Below the pieces are notes generated by a model. That model was not told the DNA's origin. It ran no database searches and saw nothing but the letters and a program-made list of their open reading frames with translations. DNA of 13,331 bases from Candidatus Symbiothrix sp. (lineage in GTDB: Bacteria; Bacteroidota; Bacteroidia; Bacteroidales; Azobacteroidaceae): assembly GCA_031284765.1 (NCBI GenBank), contig JAITXK010000034.1, forward strand, positions 1 through 13,331, in the 5' to 3' direction. The position numbers and the translations under genes are program-made. Each line of letters begins with the position of its first letter. Position 1 is the first letter of the stretch. Below are positions 7,363 through 13,331 of the stretch, piece after piece.

Positions 7363-7434
7363 ACAGATTTTGCATACTATTGATTGTGCGGGATGCACTT
7401 CTGAAACGTTTAGTGCTGTGTGAATCCGTTTTTT
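7347..7434 (+). ncRNA. Candidate small RNA with closing 12-bp stem and T-run
   Basis: CGGATTCACACA (7347-7358) pairs perfectly with TGTGTGAATCCG (7417-7428), enclosing 58 nt, and is followed at once by TTTTTT (7429-7434). The enclosed part can form a small hairpin (GTGC 7386-7389 / GCAC 7395-7398) or pair TGCAT (7371-7375) with ATGCA (7393-7397). The left arm begins 6 bp after a TTTG promoter-like motif, so the predicted transcript of about 87 nt would pair its 5' and 3' ends and stop at the T-run. On the reverse strand no T-run follows the stem, so it is oriented rightward. I recognise no known RNA family. The alternative is an unusual terminator for paralog B, though it lies almost 200 bp after that gene and its loop is very long. 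Confidence 0.42.
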
Positions 7435-7445
7435 GATCTTACCGC

Positions 7446-7967
7446 TTACCACCCAAAAGCATCTGCCTGCATCCACTTGTCTTGCGCTTTCAATATTTGT
7501 TCGATAATATCGCGGCCTACGCCTTGTCCTCCGCTTTTGTGGGAAATGTATTTGGCAACCGCCTTGATTTCTGGAACGGCATCGGCGGGACAAGCCGGCA
7601 AAGCGACCGTTTTCATCACTTCGTAATCGGGAATATCATCGCCTACATAACAGATTTCTTCCGCCGTCAAACCGGTCTTTTGCAGAAAATCATTCAATTC
7701 ATTCATCTTGTACCGGGCTTTCAGATAAACGTGCTGAAACCCCAGACTTTCGAAGCGTTTGCGCACCGATTGGGCATCTCCACCGGTAATAATTCCCAAT
7801 TGGAAGCCTTGTTTGACAGCCAGTTGCATGGCGTATCCGTCTTTGGTATTGATCACGCGCATGGGTTCGCCTGTGGGATGCAGGGGAATGGAATCGGGCG
7901 AAAGTACACCGTCCACATCAAACACAATGCCCCGTATCTTTGTCAAGTCGTAATTGATAGTACTCAT
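7446..7967 (-). CDS. kdsC: KDO-8-phosphate phosphatase (KdsC), HAD family
   Basis: This 173-residue cytoplasmic HAD phosphatase has the short C0-type form usual for KdsC. Motif I is FDVDGVL with nucleophile Asp17 and acid Asp19. Motif II is ITGG (60-63). A lysine of motif III lies near residue 83-87, and motif IV is GDDIPD (109-114). The tail SHKSGGQGVGRDI (142-154) is a hallmark of KdsC, which contributes to substrate specificity in the tetramer. It removes phosphate from KDO-8-P to give KDO for lipopolysaccharide inner core. It is divergent from panB with 83 bp between starts. On the reverse strand TACCTTCG near 7987-7994 is a near-consensus -7 box. The gene stands alone here; the maf remnant 2.5 kb downstream has the same orientation. 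Confidence 0.93.
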   Translation of the reverse strand: MSTINYDLTKIRGIVFDVDGVLSPDSIPLHPTGEPMRVINTKDGYAMQLAVKQGFQLGIITGGDAQSVRKRFESLGFQHVYLKARYKMNELNDFLQKTGLTAEEICYVGDDIPDYEVMKTVALPACPADAVPEIKAVAKYISHKSGGQGVGRDIIEQILKAQDKWMQADAFGW

Positions 7968-8018
7968 GTCTTTTTATAATTTTACTTGCGAAGGTAGATA
8001 TATTTTTTCAATTAGTTG

Positions 8019-8026
8019 TACCTTTG
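8019..8026 (+). promoter_or_regulatory. -7 box for panB-nspC
   Basis: TACCTTTG fits the TAnnTTTG consensus exactly and lies 24 bp before the panB ATG, giving a leader of roughly 17 nt. No clear -33 element is seen. The box overlaps a TTG that could be misread as an upstream start of panB, which argues for the ATG at 8051 as the true start. Confidence 0.6.
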
Positions 8027-8050
8027 CGCCTCAATTCATATCATATAAAT

Positions 8051-8872
8051 ATGTCAACTTACACAGAAGATACGCGCAAAGTGACCACCCAGCGCCTGCT
8101 GGAAATGAAACAGCGGGGCGAAAAAATTTCCATGCTCACGGCTTACGATTATTCCATGGCCTCCATCATTGATAAGGCAGGCATGGATGTGATTTTGGTG
8201 GGCGATTCGGCTTCCAACGTTATGGCCGGCCACACGACCACCTTGCCGGTTACCTTGGAGCAGATGATCTGGTACGCACAAGCCGTCCGGAAAGCCGTCA
8301 AACGCGCTTTGGTGGTGGTCGATTTGCCTTTCGGTTCCTATCAGGGCAATTCCAAGGAAGCGGTTTGCTCGGCCATCCGCATCATGAAGGAAACCGGCGC
8401 CGATGCCGTGAAAATGGAAGGTGGAAAAGAAATCAAGGAATCGGTCGAACGGATTTTATCGGCCGGAATACCCATTATGGGACATTTGGGGCTGACTCCC
8501 CAATCCATCAATAAATTCGGCACCTATGCCGTGCGAGCGAAAGACCAAGCAGAAGCCCAAAAATTAGTAGAAGATGCACATCTTTTGGAAGATTTGGGCT
8601 GCTTCGGCATCGTGTTGGAAAAAATACCGGCCGCGTTGGGCAAGCAGGTTGCCGAAGAACTGTCAATTCCCCTGATTGGCATCGGTGCAGGCGGATGGGT
8701 CGATGGACAAGTGTTGGTCATGCACGATATGTTGGGCATCAATCAGGCTTTTTCGCCGCGGTTTTTGCGCCGCTATGCCAATCTGCATGATGTGATGCGG
8801 GATGCGGTAGCACGCTACGTGCAGGATGTGAAGACAAAAGATTTCCCGAATGAACAAGAATCGTATTCATAA
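8051..8872 (+). CDS. panB: Ketopantoate hydroxymethyltransferase (PanB)
   Basis: This 273-residue protein has a typical length for the family. It transfers a hydroxymethyl group from 5,10-methylenetetrahydrofolate to alpha-ketoisovalerate to make ketopantoate, the first step of pantothenate and CoA synthesis, in the cytoplasm. The metal-binding residues expected of the TIM-barrel fold are present: VGDS (Asp52), VVDLPFGSY (Asp91) and KMEGG (Glu123). The catalytic glutamate is in GIVLE (Glu190). The conserved GHLGLTPQS (144-152) and IGIGAG (209-214) are also present. The start at 8051 is chosen because the family homology begins there and because a TTG at 8024 would lie within the promoter. nspC follows after 8 bp, so the two are probably cotranscribed. 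panC and panD are not in the window. Confidence 0.96.
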   Translation: MSTYTEDTRKVTTQRLLEMKQRGEKISMLTAYDYSMASIIDKAGMDVILVGDSASNVMAGHTTTLPVTLEQMIWYAQAVRKAVKRALVVVDLPFGSYQGNSKEAVCSAIRIMKETGADAVKMEGGKEIKESVERILSAGIPIMGHLGLTPQSINKFGTYAVRAKDQAEAQKLVEDAHLLEDLGCFGIVLEKIPAALGKQVAEELSIPLIGIGAGGWVDGQVLVMHDMLGINQAFSPRFLRRYANLHDVMRDAVARYVQDVKTKDFPNEQESYS

Positions 8873-8880
8873 TCGCACCG

Positions 8881-10023
8881 ATGATAGATTTCTCTAAAGT
8901 TTCCACCCCAGCCTACATTATCGACGAAACAGCGCTTCGTCGAAACCTCGCAGTAATCAAATCCGTCAAGGACCGCGCCGCCGTAAACATTATTTTGGCC
9001 TTCAAAGCATTTGCGATGTGGAAAACATTCCCGATTATCAAGGAATATATTGCTTGCTCAACCGCGAGTTCGCCGTGGGAGGCGCAGTTGGCGGTGGAAG
9101 AAATGGGAAGCAAGGCGCACACTTATTCGCCCGCTTATACCGAAAAGGATTTTCCGGTTATCAAGGCCTGCAGTTCGCATATTACGTTTAATTCATTGGC
9201 GCAATTTCACCGGTTTTATCCCGATACTTTAAACAATCCAACAGCAATTTCCTGCGGTTTGCGCATCAATCCCGAATATTCGGAAGTGGAAACGGATTTG
9301 TATAATCCCGCGGCGCCGGGTTCGCGATTGGGCATTGTCCGCGAAGAACTGGGGATTCAATTGCCCGCAGGAGTCGAAGGTTTGCATTTTCATACGCTTT
9401 GCGAATCCACGTCTTACGCCTTGGAAAACACCTTGCAACAGGTGGAAACCCAATTCGGCGATTTGCTTCCACACGTGAAATGGCTGAATATGGGCGGCGG
9501 TCATCTGATGACCCGCAAGGATTACGACATCGAACATCTGATCGGCTTGTTGCAACGCTTCAAAGCCAAATATCCAAACCTGGAAATTATCCTTGAGCCG
9601 GGCGCCGCTTTTGTCTGGCAAACCGGCGTATTGGTGGCTTCCGTTGTCGATATTGTTCACAACAAAGGGATTGCAACCGCAATCCTGGATATTTCTTTCA
9701 CTTGCCATCTGCCCGATTGCCTGGAAATGCCTTATAAGCCGGTGGTCCGGGGCGCTTACCAGGAAATAGTTGCGGGAAAACCTGCCTACCGTTTGGGCGG
9801 AAACTCCTGCCTCAGTGGCGATTTTATCGGCGATTGGAGTTTCGATAACGAACTGAAAACCGGCGATACAATCATTTTTGAAGACATGATTCATTACACA
9901 ACGGTTAAAACAAGCATGTTCAACGGCATTACGCATCCCGATTTGTGTTTGTGGAAGCCAAACGGCCACTTGGAAACCTTCCGCCGTTTCGGTTACGAAG
10001 ATTATAAGCATCGGATGGATTAA
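8881..10023 (+). CDS. nspC: Carboxynorspermidine / carboxyspermidine decarboxylase (NspC)
   Basis: This 380-residue PLP enzyme of the alanine-racemase fold decarboxylases is of normal length for NspC. It makes spermidine or norspermidine from the carboxylated precursor, the last step of the dehydrogenase-dependent polyamine route common in Bacteroidetes. The PLP lysine is Lys42 (AFKAFA). Other landmarks are GLHFHTLCES (167-176), the phosphate-binding GGG (205-207), LEPGAAF (238-244), and the NSCLSGD motif (308-314) with catalytic Cys310 from the partner subunit. The ending FGYEDYKHRMD is the expected terminus, so the gene is complete. It begins 8 bp after panB. The usual partner, carboxyspermidine dehydrogenase, is not adjacent. 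A minisatellite begins 17 bp after the stop. Confidence 0.95.
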   Translation: MIDFSKVSTPAYIIDETALRRNLAVIKSVKDRAAVNIILAFKAFAMWKTFPIIKEYIACSTASSPWEAQLAVEEMGSKAHTYSPAYTEKDFPVIKACSSHITFNSLAQFHRFYPDTLNNPTAISCGLRINPEYSEVETDLYNPAAPGSRLGIVREELGIQLPAGVEGLHFHTLCESTSYALENTLQQVETQFGDLLPHVKWLNMGGGHLMTRKDYDIEHLIGLLQRFKAKYPNLEIILEPGAAFVWQTGVLVASVVDIVHNKGIATAILDISFTCHLPDCLEMPYKPVVRGAYQEIVAGKPAYRLGGNSCLSGDFIGDWSFDNELKTGDTIIFEDMIHYTTVKTSMFNGITHPDLCLWKPNGHLETFRRFGYEDYKHRMD

Positions 10024-10040
10024 TTCCACAAATATCTTTA

Positions 10041-10355
10041 CCCAAACTCATTTTGAGTTAAACCAAACTGAGTTTGCTTTCTCCCAAAATGAATTTGGTT
10101 TCTCCCAAAACGAGTTTGCTTTCTCCCAAAATAAGTTTGCTTTCTCCCAAAACGAATTTGGTTTCTCCCAAAATAAGTTTGCTTTCTCCCAAAACGAGTT
10201 TGCTTTCTCCCAAAATGAATTTGCTTTCTCCCAAAATGAGTTTGGTTTCTCCCAAAATGAATTTGGTTTCTCCCAAAATGAATTTGGTTTCTCCCAAAAT
10301 GAGTTTGGGTTAACCCAAAATGAATTTGGGAACACCCAAAAAGAAATAGAATTCA
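10041..10355. repeat. 21-bp tandem repeat array (minisatellite), about 15 units
   Basis: The consensus unit is CCCAAAAYRARTTTGSTTTCT (21 bp). Eleven central units (10083-10313) are near identical, and the outer units (10041-10082 and 10314-10355) are progressively diverged. There are no length changes between units, so reading frames are kept. Variation falls on four unit positions: T/C at 8, G/A at 9, A/G at 11 and G/C at 16. Each unit contains an imperfect dyad (CCAAA..TTTGG), which is strongest in the two units around 10293-10334. The array fills most of the gap between convergent nspC and dpp5; the remaining bases to 10424 show nothing clear. Because 21 is a multiple of three, several frames are open, including leftward 10374-10048 (heptad NSFWEKP) and a rightward heptad FSQNEFG without a start. 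Openness is therefore no evidence of coding. Confidence 0.93.
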
Positions 10356-10424
10356 ACGAAACCGTTTCCGTCAAAGGGATTTATATTGGGAAGGTAAATG
10401 GGAAGGTGATTAAAATCGTTCATA

Positions 10425-12515
10425 TCACTTCAACCATTCATCAAACCAACGGAAAAACTCCCGCTGGAACAGAATCGCATTTTGAGGCTGCATGATCCAA
10501 TGGTTTTCATTCGGAAAAATCAACATCCGCGAAGGAATGTCCCGCAACTGCGCCGCATTAAACGCCTGCATGCCTTGCGAAGCCAGGATGCGGTAATCCA
10601 ACTCGCCGTGGGAAATGGCGATCGGCGTGTCCCATTGGTCAACAAACCGATGGGGAGAATTTGCATACGAATGTTGCGCCGTCGGGTTGGATTTATCCCA
10701 AAATGCGCCGCCCAAGTCCCAGTTGACAAACCACATTTCTTCGGTTTCCAAGTATTGCGCTTCCAGATTCATAATGCCTGCATGCGCCCAAAAAGCTTTG
10801 AAGCGTTTGTGGTGATGTCCCGCCAACCAATAGACGGAAAAGCCGCCGTAGCTGGCGCCCGTGCAACCTAACTTGGTATTATCCACATAAGGCTCGTTGG
10901 CAAGGGCATCAATGGCTGAAAAATAATCCTGCATGTTTTGTCCGCCGTAGTCCCCGCTGATTTGTTCGTTCCACGCCTGACCGAATCCGGGAACCCCGTG
11001 GCGATTGGGCGCAACCACGATATAACCGTGCGCCGCCATCAACTGCAAATTCCATCGGGTAGACCAAAACTGACTGACGGTATTTTGCGGGCCGCCCTGA
11101 CAATATAATATCGCCGGATACTGTTTCGCCGGATCGAAATCGGGCGGATAAACCACCCATGTCAGCATTTTCTCGTGACTGGTGGTTTCAATCCAACGCG
11201 CTTCCACTTTCCCCATTGTGATTTGCGACAAAACAGCATCATTTTCATGTGTGAGGTTATGCTGCGTGCCGTCCGCTAAATTGACGGTGAAAATATCATT
11301 CGGCGCAACCATGGAATGTCGAAGACCAATCAGGCAATCCTCGCCCAAAGCTACCGAAACGTAATCCCAATCGCCGTTTGTCAGTTGAGTGATTGCAGCG
11401 GTTTTAGCGGGAGTTTCAGGAAGGATGCTTGCTGCTTTAAAGTACTGATTCGTACCCAAAACATTGGCTATAAAATAGATTAGCCGGCTCGAGTGATCCC
11501 AGCAAAACGCATCGACATTATAATCAAACGTGTTGGTAATGTATTTCTTTTCTCCACTTGCCAGATTGAGGGTAAACAACCGGTTTTTATCCGATTCGTA
11601 ACCGTCACGCTCCATGCTTTGCCAGGCAAGATACTGTCCGTCCGGCGAAAACTGCGGATTGGTATCGTAACCCGACATACCTTCGGTCAGGTTTTTCGTC
11701 GCTTTCGTTTCAATATTGAAAAGATAAATGTCCGAATTAGTGGATTCTGTATATTCTTTGCCGGTTTTTTTACGGCAAGTGTAGGCAATGGTTTTGCTGT
11801 CGGGCGACCATGCCAACTGTTCAATCCCGCCCCAAGGCCTCATCGGCGATTCGTAAGGCTCTCCCTCCAAAAGGTCGATGGGATGGGTCAATGCTTGGTC
11901 GTCGTAATCGGCGAGGAAGGGGTGCGGAACGGCTTCGACCCACTCGTCCCAATGCTTGTACATCAGGTGGTTGATGATTCGTCCACTCGCTTTATCTAAA
12001 TCGGAATACTTTTCGGAAGCGGTTTCAACCGATTTCACGGTACTGATAAACAATACCTTTCGTCCGTCGGGCGAATAGCGGAAAGCCTCAATTCCCTTCT
12101 CTATCTGACTGATTTGCACCCGGTCGCTCCCATCGGGATTCATTTCCCAAATCTGATTGTCATAAATAAACGCAATCTTCTCACCGTTTTTAATCCATTG
12201 CGCATCGCCCTCGCTTTTGGGCGTATGCGTAATTTGTTGCCTCTTGCTGCCGTCGATATGGACGGTAAACAATTCGCGATTGCGTTTATTGAGCGCAATA
12301 TCGGTGTATGTCACGGCGTACAAAACGGTTTTCCCGTCGGGCGAAACGCATCCTCCGCTCACTTGTCCCATCAGGTGCATGGCTTCGGCGCTCAACCGGC
12401 CGTCTTTTACTTCCACAACCGGTTTGCCGATGACTACATCATCATCCGAAGTGGTTTTGTTACAAGCTGAAAAAAGAACTCCGGTCATAAGGAATAGGAA
12501 TAATGATTTTTTCAT
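10425..12515 (-). CDS. dpp5: S9-family dipeptidyl peptidase, DPP5-like, surface lipoprotein
   Basis: This 696-residue serine peptidase has the prolyl-oligopeptidase arrangement: signal peptide, beta-propeller (about 40-430, with repeated 'SPDGK/SPDSK' blades), then an alpha/beta-hydrolase domain. The triad is Ser555 in GASYGG, Asp640 in HGELDYR and His672 in NENHW. The overall layout matches DPP5 of Porphyromonas gingivalis, which removes dipeptides after hydrophobic residues; substrate range here is inference. The signal peptide MKKSLFLFLMTGVLFSAC ends at lipobox Cys18. Residues 23-26 (SDDD) resemble the Bacteroidetes lipoprotein export tag, which suggests a surface or outer-membrane location. 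The ATG overlaps the stop of the FKBP gene (ATGA, 12512-12515), so translation is probably coupled. It is convergent with nspC across the repeat array. Confidence 0.93.
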   Translation of the reverse strand: MKKSLFLFLMTGVLFSACNKTTSDDDVVIGKPVVEVKDGRLSAEAMHLMGQVSGGCVSPDGKTVLYAVTYTDIALNKRNRELFTVHIDGSKRQQITHTPKSEGDAQWIKNGEKIAFIYDNQIWEMNPDGSDRVQISQIEKGIEAFRYSPDGRKVLFISTVKSVETASEKYSDLDKASGRIINHLMYKHWDEWVEAVPHPFLADYDDQALTHPIDLLEGEPYESPMRPWGGIEQLAWSPDSKTIAYTCRKKTGKEYTESTNSDIYLFNIETKATKNLTEGMSGYDTNPQFSPDGQYLAWQSMERDGYESDKNRLFTLNLASGEKKYITNTFDYNVDAFCWDHSSRLIYFIANVLGTNQYFKAASILPETPAKTAAITQLTNGDWDYVSVALGEDCLIGLRHSMVAPNDIFTVNLADGTQHNLTHENDAVLSQITMGKVEARWIETTSHEKMLTWVVYPPDFDPAKQYPAILYCQGGPQNTVSQFWSTRWNLQLMAAHGYIVVAPNRHGVPGFGQAWNEQISGDYGGQNMQDYFSAIDALANEPYVDNTKLGCTGASYGGFSVYWLAGHHHKRFKAFWAHAGIMNLEAQYLETEEMWFVNWDLGGAFWDKSNPTAQHSYANSPHRFVDQWDTPIAISHGELDYRILASQGMQAFNAAQLRDIPSRMLIFPNENHWIMQPQNAILFQREFFRWFDEWLK

Positions 12516-13054
12516 TCGGGATATTGTTCGATTTCTACTAATTCGACATCAAAAAACAGCGTGGAATAAGCAGGAATAGCGCCACTCGTAGCAATGCCAT
12601 AGCCCAAATAATAGGGAACACATATCTGCCACTTGTCGCCAATATACATGTTTTGCAGAGCAATACTAAAGCCACGGATAACATTACCGACCCCAAACGT
12701 TACTTTCCCGCCGGAATCAAACGTAGTTGTATTCTCCAAATCATTCGCATTGTTTACAAAATATCCTTTGTAAATGACTGTTACTTTTGCCGTTTGAAGC
12801 GGATGTTTCGTGCCTTTAGCTTTTTCGTTTTCGTCATCATCCAAATTCGGAAGCGCCTTGTAATATACGCCTTTGGGCCAACCGGCTATCGTATCGCTCG
12901 GCAGCGGCATCCAAGTTGTATCGGCTTAGACGGCGTTGTAAACGGCATCGTTTTGATGCTTCCACGCAGTAGTTGTGTCATCATCATCGCTATTGCAAGC
13001 GGTAAACGAGAGGGTAATGAAGGAGAGAAAGAATAGAATATAGGACTGTTTCAT
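12512..13054 (-). pseudogene. FKBP-type prolyl isomerase lipoprotein, interrupted by in-frame TAA
   Basis: From the ATG at 13054 the frame gives a lipoprotein signal (MKQSYILFFLSFITLSFTAC, lipobox Cys20) and then NSDDDD, a very good export tag. It stops at codon 43 (TAA at 12928-12926). The same frame then continues for another 137 codons with a complete FKBP domain: 'KVTVIYKGYF', TFDSGGKVTFGVGNVIRG, 'ALQNMYIGDKW', 'YGIATSGAIPAYSTLFFDVEL'. No frameshift is needed; one substitution (for instance AAA to TAA) would explain it. If real, the exported lipoprotein is lost. An internal ATG at 12910 could still give a 132-residue cytoplasmic isomerase, but that is not the family form. The ATG overlaps the glyS stop (13051-13054), and the end overlaps dpp5, so all three are coupled. 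Sequencing error is a live alternative. Confidence 0.82.
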
Positions 13055-13331
13055 GATTTAATTTGTTTTAACAGGTTTTTCAAACTTACTTTTTCTGCGA
13101 TGATGCTTTGCAAATCGGCCACCGGCACACGCTCCTGCTGCATCGTATCGCGGTGGCGAATTGTTACCTGATGATCGTTCAAGGTATCGTGGTCGATGGT
13201 CACGCAATACGGCGTTCCGATGGCATCCTGACGGCGATACCGTTTTCCGATCGAATCTTTTTCATCGTATTGGCAATTGAAACTGAATTTCAACTCGTTT
13301 CTGATTTCAAGCGCTTTTTCGGGCAAACCGT
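13051..13331 (-). CDS. glyS: Glycyl-tRNA synthetase, C-terminal end only
   Basis: The reverse strand is open from the window edge to a TGA at 13053-13051, giving the last 92 residues of a class II glycyl-tRNA synthetase of the single-chain (about 510-residue) type. The visible part belongs to the anticodon-binding domain, with 'GKRYRRQDAIGTPYCVTIDH' followed by 'VTIRHRDTMQQERVP', which is characteristic of this family. The start lies beyond the right edge; the TTG at 13326 is internal. The enzyme charges tRNA-Gly in the cytoplasm. Its stop overlaps the ATG of the FKBP lipoprotein gene by 4 bp, so it is the upstream member of a glyS-FKBP-dpp5 unit whose promoter is not in the window. Confidence 0.95.
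   Translation of the reverse strand, partial: GLPEKALEIRNELKFSFNCQYDEKDSIGKRYRRQDAIGTPYCVTIDHDTLNDHQVTIRHRDTMQQERVPVADLQSIIAEKVSLKNLLKQIKS

Noticed and set aside
8024..8050. Upstream TTG start adding nine residues to PanB
   Set aside because: The TTG is part of the TACCTTTG promoter box, and family homology begins at the ATG at 8051.
10041..10355. CRISPR array
   Set aside because: The 21-bp units are directly contiguous, with no spacers and no cas genes nearby.
10048..10374. Leftward 108-codon ORF with NSFWEKP heptads as a protein gene
   Set aside because: It lies almost entirely within the 21-bp array, where five of six frames are open because the unit length is a multiple of three. There is no independent sign of translation, so it is described under the repeat.
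12512..12910. 132-residue FKBP starting at 12910 as a complete normal gene
   Set aside because: The same frame upstream encodes an intact lipoprotein signal and export tag separated only by one TAA, so the normal gene starts at 13054.
12926..12928. TAA reassigned to sense in this organism
   Set aside because: Other intact genes here (the Bro-N gene, paralog A, nspC) end at TAA at the expected family terminus, and no other in-frame TAA was seen within conserved proteins.

Overview
The window reads as a chromosomal segment of a Bacteroidota bacterium, most likely of the order Bacteroidales. Three things point there. The -7 promoter boxes have the form TAnnTTTG (upstream of mutS and panB), and starts lack clear Shine-Dalgarno sequences. 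The lipoprotein signal peptides are followed by the serine/aspartate-rich export tag of that phylum. The protein families (nspC, a DPP5-like S9 peptidase, FKBP lipoprotein, kdsC) match in their Bacteroidales form. Species cannot be named from the sequence alone.

Layout. Positions 1-4672 are a leftward run: mutS, then after 20 bp a Bro-N/DinD-like protein, then after 12 bp a Wzx-type polysaccharide flippase that runs off the left edge. Positions 4673-4986 hold the mutS promoter and a short, decayed 5' fragment of maf. Positions 4987-7154 carry two tandem, rightward, clearly paralogous HTH proteins of about 325 residues, from a family I cannot name. Positions 7155-7445 have no protein gene. They contain a diverged copy of the region upstream of the second paralog, followed by a 12-bp stem enclosing about 58 nt and ending in a T-run, which is a good candidate for a small RNA. 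Next come kdsC (leftward) and, divergent from it, panB and nspC (rightward). Positions 10024-10424 hold a 21-bp minisatellite of about 15 units between the convergent genes nspC and dpp5. From 10425 to the right edge is a tightly coupled leftward operon: glyS (3' end only), an FKBP-type prolyl isomerase lipoprotein broken by an in-frame TAA, and a DPP5-like surface lipoprotein peptidase. Both junctions are 4-bp ATGA overlaps.

How the parts relate. The mutS group pairs mismatch repair with a DinD/antirepressor-like protein. The glyS group pairs a prolyl isomerase with an S9 peptidase, both with predicted surface-lipoprotein signals. kdsC and the maf remnant point the same way and flank the two paralogs, so the paralogs may sit where an older kdsC-maf cluster was disrupted. 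The most unusual part is 4725-7445: decayed maf, two tandem regulators of unknown function, a repeated control element and a candidate RNA. The next most unusual items are the 21-bp repeat array and the interrupted FKBP gene.
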